DNA from: Thioalkalivibrio sp.
Lineage (GTDB): Bacteria; Pseudomonadota; Gammaproteobacteria; SpSt-1174
Assembly: GCA_011046015.1 (NCBI GenBank)
Contig: DSBO01000002.1
Location: 1-13,911 of the forward strand
Direction: 5' to 3'
DNA length: 13,911 nucleotides
The notes under the pieces were generated by a model. It made no database searches, was not told the origin of the DNA, and saw only the letters and a program-made list of their open reading frames with translations. Numbering within the stretch: the first letter of the stretch is position 1; each line of letters opens with the position of its first letter. The position numbers and the translations under genes are program-made. Shown here piece after piece: positions 1-5,948 of the stretch.

Positions 1-123
1 GACAACGTCAAGATGACGGTGTCGCTGATTGCGCCGATCGCGATGGAAGAAGGCCTGCGTTTCGCGATCCGCGAAGGCGGCCGTACCGTCGGCGCCGGCG
101 TCGTGTCCAAGATTATCGAGTAA
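1..123 (+). CDS. tuf: Elongation factor Tu, C-terminal fragment (5' end outside window)
   Basis: EF-Tu is the GTPase that carries aminoacyl-tRNA to the ribosomal A site. Only the last 40 codons are present, read in frame from base 1 to a TAA at 121-123. The visible residues are the end of the third beta-barrel domain: MTVSLIAPIAMEEGLRFAIR, then a GGRTVGAGVV strand, ending in SKIIE. This is near-identical to the end of proteobacterial EF-Tu. rpsJ starts 6 bases after the stop, so this is the tuf copy at the end of a str-type operon (rpsL-rpsG-fusA-tuf). The upstream genes are inferred and not seen. The truncation is caused by the window edge. Confidence 0.97.
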   Translation, partial: DNVKMTVSLIAPIAMEEGLRFAIREGGRTVGAGVVSKIIE

Positions 124-129
124 ACGAGA

Positions 130-447
130 ATGGCAACGAAGACCCAAACTATTCGTATTCGCCTCAAGGCCTTCGATCATCGTCTGATCGATCGCTCGGC
201 CGCCGAGATCGTCGAGACGGCAAAACGGACCGGTGCCCGCGTCAAGGGCCCGATCCCGCTGCCGACCAAGAAGGAGAAGTACACGGTGCTGATCTCCCCG
301 CACGTCAACAAGGACGCCCGGGACCAGTATGAGATCCGCACCCACAAGCGCCTGATGGATATCGTCGATCCGACGGACAAGACCGTGGATGCCCTGATGA
401 AGCTGGATCTGGCTGCGGGCGTCGACGTGCAAATAAAGCTTAACTAA
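130..447 (+). CDS. rpsJ: 30S ribosomal protein S10
   Basis: S10 is a 30S head protein. In E. coli it also acts as NusE, pairing with NusB in transcription antitermination. The 105-residue product matches the family length (103 in E. coli). It shows the conserved blocks IRIRLKAFDHRLIDRSA (residues 8-24), the GPIPLPTK loop (about 40-47) and the tail THKRLMDIVDPTDKTVDALM followed by GVDVQIKLN. The only plausible start is ATG at 130. The Shine-Dalgarno match is weak (ACGAGA touching the start), so translation is probably coupled to tuf, whose stop lies 6 bases upstream. Unlike E. coli, where a long regulatory leader precedes rpsJ, there is no leader here. A 133-base gap instead follows the gene. 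Confidence 0.98.
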   Translation: MATKTQTIRIRLKAFDHRLIDRSAAEIVETAKRTGARVKGPIPLPTKKEKYTVLISPHVNKDARDQYEIRTHKRLMDIVDPTDKTVDALMKLDLAAGVDVQIKLN

Positions 448-468
448 TTTTTTTAGTTCTGGCATAAT
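440..468 (+). promoter_or_regulatory. Putative sigma70 promoter in front of rplC
   Basis: TTAACT at 440-445 (4 of 6 matches to TTGACA) and CATAAT at 463-468 (5 of 6 matches to TATAAT) are separated by exactly 17 bases. The region is AT-rich, with seven consecutive T at 448-454, and stands out in a GC-rich window. The -35 overlaps the last codons and stop of rpsJ. A start near 475 would give an rplC leader of roughly 105 bases. The bases after the -10 resemble those after the rpsM promoter. This is prediction only; no transcript data are available. Confidence 0.6.
442..458 (+). repeat. AT-rich inverted repeat over the rpsJ stop codon
   Basis: AACTAA (442-447) and TTAGTT (453-458) are perfect 6-base inverted repeats with a five-T loop. 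The left arm contains the rpsJ stop codon TAA (445-447), and the repeat lies inside the promoter spacer. It has no GC stem, so it is not a convincing terminator. It may simply be part of the AT-rich promoter DNA. Confidence 0.45.
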
Positions 469-477
469 TACCGGCTC

Positions 478-518
478 TTTGCGGCCCGGTGTGGGTTTCC
501 CCCTCGCCGGGCCGCGAA
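478..518 (+). promoter_or_regulatory. Strong hairpin in the rplC leader
   Basis: GCGGCCCGG (481-489) is perfectly complementary to CCGGGCCGC (507-515). The stem extends outward by a T-G wobble and two T-A pairs (478-480 with 516-518). Inside, 491 pairs with 505 and 493-495 pair with 501-503, leaving a loop of about 5 bases. It would begin within a few bases of the predicted transcript start. There is no T-run after the stem, so it does not look like a rho-independent terminator. A regulatory or mRNA-stabilising leader structure is the better reading. Confidence 0.7.
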
Positions 519-541
519 ATTTAGAGATTTCAGGATTTTGT

Positions 542-562
542 GCGTCCGGGCCGCCCGGGCGC
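542..562 (+). promoter_or_regulatory. Hairpin next to the rplC Shine-Dalgarno
   Basis: Bases 542-550 pair with 554-562 (nine pairs, one of them T-G) around a three-base loop. The stem ends one base before AGGAG (564-568), and a second GAGG lies at 570-573, 7 bases from the rplC ATG. Its 5' side includes CCGGGCCGC (546-554), an exact copy of the 3' arm of the upstream hairpin (507-515). The 481-489 arm could therefore pair here instead. Regulation of rplC translation is inferred from position. Confidence 0.55.
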
Positions 563-580
563 CAGGAGTGAGGTAGCGTC

Positions 581-1225
581 ATGGCAATCGGATTAGTCGG
601 CCGAAAGGTTGGTATGACCCGCGTCTTTACCGAAGACGGCGTGTCCCAGCCGGTGTCGGTGATCGAAGTTGAGCCCAACCGCGTCGCGCAGCTGCGTACC
701 GAGGAGCTCGACGGCTATCGTGCCCTGCAGGTGACGACGGGTAGCAAGAAGGCCTCCCGGGTCAACAAGCCGGTAGCGGGTCATTTTGCGAAGGCCGGCG
801 TCGACGCCGGTCGCGGTCTCTGGGAATTCCGCCTGGAAGGCGAAGAGGGTGCGGATCTGGCAGTGGGTTCCGAGCTCAAGGTCGACCTGTTCGAGGCTGG
901 CCAGAAGGTCGACGTCTCGGGCGTGACCAAGGGTAAGGGCTTCGCGGGCGCGATCAAGCGCCACAACTTCCGCGGCCAGGACAACACCCACGGCAACTCG
1001 CTGTCGCATCGCGCCCCGGGCTCGATCGGTCAGAACCAGACGCCGGGTCGCGTGTTCAAGGGCAAGAAGATGGCTGGCCACATGGGTAACGTTCGCAACA
1101 CCGTGCAGAACCTCGAGGTTGTGCGCGTGGATGCCGAGCGCAACCTGATCCTGGTCAAGGGTGCCATTCCCGGTTCGAAGGGCGGCGACGTGATCGTGCG
1201 TCCCGCGGTCAAGACGAAGGGTTGA
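581..1225 (+). CDS. rplC: 50S ribosomal protein L3
   Basis: L3 nucleates 50S assembly and sends a long loop to the peptidyl transferase centre. The 214-residue product (E. coli 209) begins MAIGLVGRKVGMTRVF. It carries the diagnostic loop GNSLSHRAPGSIGQNQTPGR at about residues 138-157, with Gln151 and Gln153. E. coli L3 is methylated by PrmB on a glutamine in this loop. A KGKGFAGAIKRHNF strand precedes it. ATG at 581 follows GAGG by 7 bases. It is the first gene after the putative internal promoter and structured leader, so it may head a separately controlled rplC-onwards transcript. Its TGA overlaps the first possible rplD ATG by one base. Confidence 0.98.
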   Translation: MAIGLVGRKVGMTRVFTEDGVSQPVSVIEVEPNRVAQLRTEELDGYRALQVTTGSKKASRVNKPVAGHFAKAGVDAGRGLWEFRLEGEEGADLAVGSELKVDLFEAGQKVDVSGVTKGKGFAGAIKRHNFRGQDNTHGNSLSHRAPGSIGQNQTPGRVFKGKKMAGHMGNVRNTVQNLEVVRVDAERNLILVKGAIPGSKGGDVIVRPAVKTKG

Positions 1226-1230
1226 TGGTC

Positions 1231-1836
1231 ATGGAATTGCAGGTTCAAGGCAGTAACGCCAAGGCCACCGTCTCCGACGAGGTCTTCGGTAAGGAATTCA
1301 ACGAGACGCTGGTCCACCAGGCGGTCGTGGCCTATATGGCTGGCGGTCGTGCGGGTACCAAGGCGCAGAAGACCCGCTCGGAAGTGCGTGGGGGCGGCGC
1401 CAAGCCGTTCCGCCAGAAGGGTACCGGCCGGGCGCGTGCGGGCACCATCCGCAGCCCGCTGTGGCGCACGGGTGGTACCACCTTCGCCGCCAGGCCGCGG
1501 GATTACAGCCAGAAGCTCAACAAGAAGATGTACCGTGCCGCGATGCGCGCCATCTTTTCCGAGCTGGCCCGCCAGGACCGTCTGGTCGTCGTCGAGAGCT
1601 TTGCTGTCGATAGCGCCAAGACCCGGGGCCTGGTGGAAAAACTGGGTGCGCTGTCGCTGGACAACGTGCTGATCGTGCCCGAGCAGGCCGATCAGAACCT
1701 GTACCTGGCCGCGCGTAACCTGCCGCACGTCGACGTCGTCGAGGTCGCCGGTATTGATCCGGTGAGCCTGATCGGGTTTGAGAAGGTCCTGATCACCGTG
1801 GCGGCACTCAAGCAGGTCGAGGAGTGGTTGGCATGA
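1231..1836 (+). CDS. rplD: 50S ribosomal protein L4
   Basis: L4 binds 23S rRNA and lines the exit tunnel. In E. coli it also represses its own S10 operon. I chose ATG at 1231 over ATG at 1225 (TGATG overlap with rplC) and TTG at 1222. It gives MELQVQG, exactly 201 residues as in E. coli, and puts the tunnel-loop lysine at position 63 in RQKGTGRARAG, the E. coli Lys63 position linked to erythromycin resistance. AAGG at 1217-1220 is 10 bases upstream. Other conserved parts are FNETLVHQ (23-30), FAARPRDYSQKLNKKMYR and the C-terminal IDPVSLIGFEKV. The end overlaps rplW by 4 bases (ATGA). Confidence 0.97.
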   Translation: MELQVQGSNAKATVSDEVFGKEFNETLVHQAVVAYMAGGRAGTKAQKTRSEVRGGGAKPFRQKGTGRARAGTIRSPLWRTGGTTFAARPRDYSQKLNKKMYRAAMRAIFSELARQDRLVVVESFAVDSAKTRGLVEKLGALSLDNVLIVPEQADQNLYLAARNLPHVDVVEVAGIDPVSLIGFEKVLITVAALKQVEEWLA

Positions 1837-2129
1837 ATCAGGAGCGAATCTTCCAGGTGCTGGTCGGGCCGCACGTGTCCGAAAAGGCCGCGATGGTCGC
1901 TGATGCCGCGCAGCAGCACGTGTTCAAGGTGTCCGTGGGCGCCAACAAGCTGGAAATCAAGCGCGCCGTCGAAAAGCTCTTCAACGTGAAGGTCACGGAC
2001 GTTCGTGTCGTGAACATGAAGGGCAAGAACAAGCGCTTCGGTCAGATGCAGGGTCGCCGCAAGGACTGGAAAAAGGCCTACGTGACGCTGGCGGAAGGCC
2101 AGGACATCGATTTCACCGGCGCAGAATAA
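1833..2129 (+). CDS. rplW: 50S ribosomal protein L23
   Basis: L23 sits at the tunnel exit and is the docking site for trigger factor and SRP. The start is ATG at 1833, overlapping the rplD stop (ATGA), with GAGGAG at 1819-1824 eight bases upstream. A GTG nine bases earlier is less likely. The 98-residue product (E. coli 100) has the family pattern VGPHVSEKAAMV near the N-terminus, KLEIKRAVEKLFNVKVTDVR in the middle, and the basic KGKNKRFGQMQGRRKDWKKA loop that contacts 23S rRNA. Confidence 0.97.
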   Translation: MNQERIFQVLVGPHVSEKAAMVADAAQQHVFKVSVGANKLEIKRAVEKLFNVKVTDVRVVNMKGKNKRFGQMQGRRKDWKKAYVTLAEGQDIDFTGAE

Positions 2130-2146
2130 GGAACGGGTAGAGAATC

Positions 2147-2974
2147 ATGGCTATCGTCAAGGCAAAACCGACTTCCGCGGGCCGCCGTCACGTCGTCAGC
2201 ATCGTCGGCAAGGGGCTGCACAAGGGTGCCCCCCACCGCGCGCTGACCGAGAAGAAGACCAAGTCCGGCGGTCGTAACAACAACGGCCGGATCACGACGC
2301 GTCACGTGGGTGGCGGTCACAAGCAGCACTATCGCGTTGTCGACTTCAAGCGCAACAAGGACGGTATCCCGGCCAAGGTCGAGCGCCTGGAATATGATCC
2401 GAACCGCAGTGCGCATCTTGCGCTTCTGCTGTACGCGGACGGCGAACGCCGGTATATTATCGCGCCTCGCGGTGTCGAGGTGGGTGACAAGCTGCAGTCC
2501 GGTGTGGATGCCGCGATCAAGGCTGGTAACACCTTGCCGCTGCGCAACATTCCGGTCGGTACCGTGGTGCACTGCATCGAGATGAAGCCGCAGAAGGGCG
2601 CCCAGCTGGCGCGTTCCGCGGGTACCTCGGCGCAGCTGGTGGCGCGCGAAGGCGCCTACGCCACCCTGCGTCTGCGCTCCGGCGAGATGCGCAAGGTGCC
2701 GGTCGAGTGTCGCGCCACCGTGGGTGAAGTCGGTAACTCCGAGCACAACCTGCGCAAGCTCGGCAAGGCCGGTGCGAAACGCTGGCGCGGTGTGCGTCCG
2801 ACCGTTCGCGGCGTCGCCATGAACCCGGTCGACCACCCGCATGGTGGTGGTGAAGGCCGTACCTCCGGTGGCCGTCATCCGGTCAGCCCGTGGGGCATGC
2901 CGACCAAGGGCGCCAAGACGCGTTCCAACAAGCGCACGGACAAGATGATCGTCCGTCGTCGCAACAAGAAGTAA
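2147..2974 (+). CDS. rplB: 50S ribosomal protein L2
   Basis: L2 is a core 23S rRNA-binding protein needed for subunit association and peptidyl transferase activity. The 275-residue product (E. coli 273) has an N-terminal OB-like half with GGRNNNGRITTRHVGGGHKQ (41-60), an SH3-like half, and the signature MNPVDHPHGGGEGRTSGGR (225-243). His230 corresponds to E. coli His229, the residue implicated in activity. ATG at 2147 follows purine-rich sequence (AAGGA at 2128-2132, GTAGAGA nearer). The spacing to rplW is 17 bases. Confidence 0.98.
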   Translation: MAIVKAKPTSAGRRHVVSIVGKGLHKGAPHRALTEKKTKSGGRNNNGRITTRHVGGGHKQHYRVVDFKRNKDGIPAKVERLEYDPNRSAHLALLLYADGERRYIIAPRGVEVGDKLQSGVDAAIKAGNTLPLRNIPVGTVVHCIEMKPQKGAQLARSAGTSAQLVAREGAYATLRLRSGEMRKVPVECRATVGEVGNSEHNLRKLGKAGAKRWRGVRPTVRGVAMNPVDHPHGGGEGRTSGGRHPVSPWGMPTKGAKTRSNKRTDKMIVRRRNKK

Positions 2975-2990
2975 GTGAGAGGATAGCCAA

Positions 2991-3263
2991 GTGCCGCGTT
3001 CACTCAGAAAGGGCCCGTTCGTTGATCTGCATCTGATCGACAAGGTGCAGAAGGCCATTGAAAGTAATGACAAGCGCCCGATCAAGACCTGGTCGCGCCG
3101 CTCGATGATTCTGCCGGAAATGGTGGGTCTGACGATTGCCGTGCATAACGGCCGCCAGCACGTGCCGGTTCTGGTCAGCGAAAACATGGTAGGCCACAAG
3201 CTCGGTGAGTTTGCAGCTACGCGTACCTACAAGGGCCACGCGGCCGACAAAAAGGCCAAGTAA
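2991..3263 (+). CDS. rpsS: 30S ribosomal protein S19
   Basis: S19 is a 30S head protein that contacts S13 and the A-site finger of 23S rRNA. It starts with GTG at 2991, supported by GAGAGGA (2977-2983) 7 bases upstream and by the canonical N-terminus PRSLRKGPFVDLHL. No ATG is available at the family start position. The 90-residue length fits (E. coli 92). Other conserved segments are IKTWSRRSMILPEMVGLTIA (about 31-50) and HKLGEFAATRTYKGHA near the C-terminus. GTG use is shared with secY in this cluster. Confidence 0.97.
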   Translation: MPRSLRKGPFVDLHLIDKVQKAIESNDKRPIKTWSRRSMILPEMVGLTIAVHNGRQHVPVLVSENMVGHKLGEFAATRTYKGHAADKKAK

Positions 3264-3275
3264 AGAGGTTTGACG

Positions 3276-3608
3276 ATGGAAGTTTCAGCTCGTCTGAAGT
3301 TTGCGCGGATCTCTCCGCAGAAGTGCCGCCTGGTCGCTGACCAGGTGCGTGGCATGCCGGTCGATCGTGCGCTGCAGGTTCTGGCGTTCAGCCCGAAGAA
3401 GGCTGCGCGCATCGTGAAGAAGGTGCTCGAGTCGGCGATTGCCAACGCCGAGCACAATGAAGGCGCCGACATCGATGAGCTGAAGGTTGCCAGGATTTAC
3501 GTCGACGAGGGTCCGACGATGAAACGTATCCAGGCTCGCGCCAAGGGTCGTGCGAACCGGATCCTCAAACGCACCAGCCACATTACTGTGGCGGTTGGCG
3601 AGAAGTGA
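3276..3608 (+). CDS. rplV: 50S ribosomal protein L22
   Basis: L22 lines the nascent-peptide tunnel with a long beta-hairpin. ATG at 3276 is chosen over TTG at 3270. AGAGG (3264-3268) lies 7 bases upstream, the product has 110 residues as in E. coli, and the tunnel-loop Met-Lys-Arg triad falls at 82-84, the exact site of the E. coli macrolide-resistance deletion. The loop reads GPTMKRIQARAKGRANRI (79-96). The N-terminal part is ARISPQKCRLVADQVRG. rpsC follows after 13 bases. Confidence 0.97.
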   Translation: MEVSARLKFARISPQKCRLVADQVRGMPVDRALQVLAFSPKKAARIVKKVLESAIANAEHNEGADIDELKVARIYVDEGPTMKRIQARAKGRANRILKRTSHITVAVGEK

Positions 3609-3621
3609 CAAGGGGCTCGTA

Positions 3622-4308
3622 ATGGGACAGAAAGTACATCCGACTGGCTTCCGCCTGGGCGTCGCGACCGATTGGACCTCCAAGTGGTACGCCGAAGGCA
3701 AGGACTACGCCGATTTCCTCTACCAGGACCTCGATATCCGTGAGTTCCTGAAGAAGAAGCTGGCCCAGGCCTCCGTGAGCCGTATCCAGATCGAGCGCCC
3801 GGCGCGCGCCTGCTTCATCACCATTCACACTGCCCGTCCGGGTATCGTGATTGGCAAGAAGGGCGAGGACATCGAAAACCTGCGCCGCGAAGTGGCTGCA
3901 CGCCTGGGTCTTGATCTGAACAACGTGAAGATCAACATCGAAGAAATCCGCAAGCCGGAAATCGATGCCCAGCTGGTCGCCGAAAGTATCGCCAACCAGC
4001 TCGAGCGCCGCATCATGTTCCGTCGCGCCATGAAGCGCGCCGTGGGTAACGCCATGCGCCTGGGGGCGCTCGGTGTGAAGGTCAACGTGGCCGGTCGTCT
4101 TAATGGCGCGGAAATCGCCCGTACCGAATGGTACCGCGAAGGCCGCGTGCCGCTGCACACCCTGCGTGCCGACATCGACTATGGTTTCGCCGAGGCGAAC
4201 ACCACGTACGGCATCATCGGCGTGAAGGTTTGGGTCTTCAAGGGTGAGGTGTTCGATCTCGAAGCGAAGACCGAAACCGGCAAAGACAAGAAGACTGCTG
4301 CAAACTAA
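3622..4308 (+). CDS. rpsC: 30S ribosomal protein S3
   Basis: S3 forms part of the mRNA entry channel with S4 and S5 and contributes to the ribosome's helicase activity. ATG at 3622 gives MGQKVHPTGFRLGV, the universal N-terminus, and follows AAGGGG (3610-3615) by 6 bases. The open frame runs further upstream, but that extension only overlaps rplV and has no family similarity. Length is 228 residues (E. coli 233). The type-2 KH domain has GKKG at 78-81 in GIVIGKKGEDIENLRREV. The C-terminal domain has LERRIMFRRAMKRAVGNAM (127-145) and EWYREGRVPLHTLRADIDY (169-187). The tail after 215 is Lys- and Thr-rich and variable in the family. Confidence 0.98.
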   Translation: MGQKVHPTGFRLGVATDWTSKWYAEGKDYADFLYQDLDIREFLKKKLAQASVSRIQIERPARACFITIHTARPGIVIGKKGEDIENLRREVAARLGLDLNNVKINIEEIRKPEIDAQLVAESIANQLERRIMFRRAMKRAVGNAMRLGALGVKVNVAGRLNGAEIARTEWYREGRVPLHTLRADIDYGFAEANTTYGIIGVKVWVFKGEVFDLEAKTETGKDKKTAAN

Positions 4309-4319
4309 GGGGTTGAACC

Positions 4320-4733
4320 ATGCTGCAGCCTAAGAGAACTAAGTTTCGCAAACAGATGAAGGGTCGTAACCGCGGCCTGGCCCAGGTTGGTAACAAGGTC
4401 AGCTTCGGTGAATACGGTCTGAAGGCGGTCGAGCGCGGTCGTATCACGGCCCGCCAGATCGAAGCGGCGCGTCGTGCGATGACCCGTCACATCAAGCGTG
4501 GCGGCAAGATCTGGATCCGCGTGTTCCCGGACAAGCCGATCAGCACCAAGCCGCTCGAAGTGCGTATGGGTAAGGGTAAGGGTAACGTGGAATACTGGGT
4601 TGCCCAGATCCAGCCCGGCCGCATGCTCTATGAAATGGAAGGTGTCTCCGAAGAAGTGGCACGCGAGGCCTTCCGGCTGGCAGCTGCGAAGCTGCCGCTG
4701 AAAACTGTAGTTGTCACTCGGACGGTGATGTGA
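4320..4733 (+). CDS. rplP: 50S ribosomal protein L16
   Basis: L16 organises the A-site region of the 50S subunit. The 137-residue product matches E. coli (136). It starts MLQPKRTKFRKQMKGRNRGL and contains IEAARRAMTRHIKRGGKIWI (47-66), RVFPDKPISTKPLEVRMGKG (67-86) and a C-terminal AREAFRLAAAKLPLKT. Arg82 in VRMGKGKG corresponds to E. coli Arg81, which the oxygenase YcfD/RoxA hydroxylates. Whether that happens here is unknown. ATG at 4320 has AAGGGG 7 bases upstream. The TGA overlaps the rpmC ATG by one base. Confidence 0.98.
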   Translation: MLQPKRTKFRKQMKGRNRGLAQVGNKVSFGEYGLKAVERGRITARQIEAARRAMTRHIKRGGKIWIRVFPDKPISTKPLEVRMGKGKGNVEYWVAQIQPGRMLYEMEGVSEEVAREAFRLAAAKLPLKTVVVTRTVM

Positions 4734-4927
4734 TGAAAGCGACCGAACTTCGTGAAAAGAGCGTTGACGAGCTCCAGGGTGAGCTCCTGAACAAGCTCGA
4801 GGACCAGTTCAAGCTGCGGATGCAGAAGGCCGTTGGCCAGCTGCAGGCTCCGAGCTCGATCAAGAGCGTGCGCCGCGATATCGCGCGCATCCGTACGGTC
4901 CTGAACGAAAAGAAACGTAACGGGTGA
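4733..4927 (+). CDS. rpmC: 50S ribosomal protein L29
   Basis: L29 is a small two-helix protein next to L23 at the tunnel exit. ATG at 4733 overlaps the rplP stop by one base (TGATG) and gives the expected MKATELREKSVDELQGELLN. A GTG codon just before it is less likely. Length is 64 residues (E. coli 63). The second conserved helix is VRRDIARIRTVLNEKKRNG. The overlap implies translational coupling with rplP, and the 3' end has the same arrangement with rpsQ. Confidence 0.96.
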   Translation: MKATELREKSVDELQGELLNKLEDQFKLRMQKAVGQLQAPSSIKSVRRDIARIRTVLNEKKRNG

Positions 4928-4935
4928 TGGCTGTC

Positions 4936-5199
4936 ATGAGTGAAGAAAGCAAACTTGAGCGCACCGTCACCGGGCGCGTGGTGTCCGACAAGATGGACAA
5001 GACGATCACCGTGCTCGTAGAGCGCCGTGTTCGCCATCCGCTGTACGGCAAGTATGTGCGTCGCTCCACCAAGCTGCACGCGCATGACGCCAACAACGAG
5101 TGCAAGACCGGTGATACGGTCATGGTCCGCGAGTGTCGTCCGATGTCCAAAACCAAGACCTGGTCTCTGGTTAAGGTCGTCGAGCGCGCGAGCGAGTAA
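4936..5199 (+). CDS. rpsQ: 30S ribosomal protein S17
   Basis: S17 is an OB-fold protein that binds 16S rRNA early in 30S assembly. The start is uncertain. ATG at 4936 gives MSEESKLERTVTGRVV (87 residues, close to E. coli's 84). ATG at 4927 overlaps the rpmC stop as TGATG and adds three residues. Neither has a strong Shine-Dalgarno, so coupling to rpmC is likely. Conserved parts are GRVVSDKMDKTITVLVERRV, HPLYGKYVRRSTKLHAHD and the RECRPMSKTKTWSLVKVVER ending. Tandem stops TAA-TAA end the gene. It is the last S10-block gene; rplN follows after only 35 bases. Confidence 0.95.
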   Translation: MSEESKLERTVTGRVVSDKMDKTITVLVERRVRHPLYGKYVRRSTKLHAHDANNECKTGDTVMVRECRPMSKTKTWSLVKVVERASE

Positions 5200-5234
5200 T
5201 AAGGTTTTAACGAACAGATAAGCGGAACAGCGCC

Positions 5235-5603
5235 ATGATTCAGATGCAAACCGTTTTGGATGTGGCCGACAACAGTGGTGCACGCAGGATTCAGTGCATC
5301 AAGGTGTTGGGTGGCTCGCATCGCCGCTACGCCGGTATTGGCGACATTATCAAGGTGAGCGTCAAGGACGCGATCCCGCGCGGCAAGGTGAAGAAGGGTG
5401 AAGTGTACAATGCGGTCGTCGTTCGCACCGCCAAGGGCGTGCGCCGCCCGGATGGTTCGCTGATCCGCTTTGACGGCAACGCCGCCGTCCTGCTCAACAA
5501 CAAGCTTGAGCCGATCGGCACCCGTATCTTCGGCCCGGTGACGCGCGAACTGCGTACCGAGCGTTTCATGAAGATCATTTCTCTTGCGCCTGAAGTGCTG
5601 TAA
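5235..5603 (+). CDS. rplN: 50S ribosomal protein L14
   Basis: L14 is a beta-barrel protein at the subunit interface that forms bridges to 16S rRNA and is the binding site of the silencing factor RsfS. The 122-residue length is canonical. It shows MIQMQTVLDVADNSGARRIQ at the N-terminus, KGEVYNAVVVRTAKGVRRPD in the middle and GTRIFGPVTRELR near the end. ATG at 5235 is the only family-consistent start, with a weak upstream GCGGAAC. In E. coli this gene begins the spc operon behind its own promoter. Here the 35-base gap to rpsQ shows no convincing promoter. Confidence 0.98.
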   Translation: MIQMQTVLDVADNSGARRIQCIKVLGGSHRRYAGIGDIIKVSVKDAIPRGKVKKGEVYNAVVVRTAKGVRRPDGSLIRFDGNAAVLLNNKLEPIGTRIFGPVTRELRTERFMKIISLAPEVL

Positions 5604-5618
5604 GGGCGGGGGTGAAGC

Positions 5619-5936
5619 ATGAACAGAATTCGTAAAGGTGACGAAGTCGTCATTATCGCGGGCAAGGACAAGGGCCGTCGTGGTACCGTCCAGCGCGTGC
5701 TGAAGGATGACAAGATCGTCGTACAGGGCGTCAACATGGTCAAGAAGCACCAGAAGCCGAATCCGGCCCAGGGTGTCTCCGGTGGCATTATCGAGAAGGA
5801 AATGCCGCTGAACCTGTCCAACGTGATGCTGTACAATCCCGCCACCGGCAAGGGTGATCGCGTGGGTTTCAAGATTCTGGAGGACGGCCGCAAGGTCCGT
5901 TACTTCAAGTCCAACGAAGAAGTACTGGACGCATAA
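5619..5936 (+). CDS. rplX: 50S ribosomal protein L24
   Basis: L24 is an early 50S assembly initiator near the tunnel exit. The 105-residue product (E. coli 104) starts MNRIRKGDEVVIIAGKDKGR, which is the KOW motif (residues 4-30) with its invariant glycine in GKDKG. Then come VQGVNMVKKHQKPNP and the C-terminal VGFKILEDGRKVRYFKS. The start at 5619 is preceded by a G-rich purine stretch (5604-5616). It lies 15 bases after rplN and 12 before rplE. Confidence 0.97.
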   Translation: MNRIRKGDEVVIIAGKDKGRRGTVQRVLKDDKIVVQGVNMVKKHQKPNPAQGVSGGIIEKEMPLNLSNVMLYNPATGKGDRVGFKILEDGRKVRYFKSNEEVLDA

Positions 5937-5948
5937 GGGTAAACGGCA

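Noticed and set aside
481..515. The strong rplC-leader hairpin as a rho-independent terminator after rpsJ
   Set aside because: It is followed by GAAATTTAGAG with no run of T, unlike the clear terminator at 13738-13764.
3550..3621. Upstream extension of rpsC into rplV
   Set aside because: The extra residues do not match S3. ATG at 3622 has a good Shine-Dalgarno and the universal MGQKVHP start.
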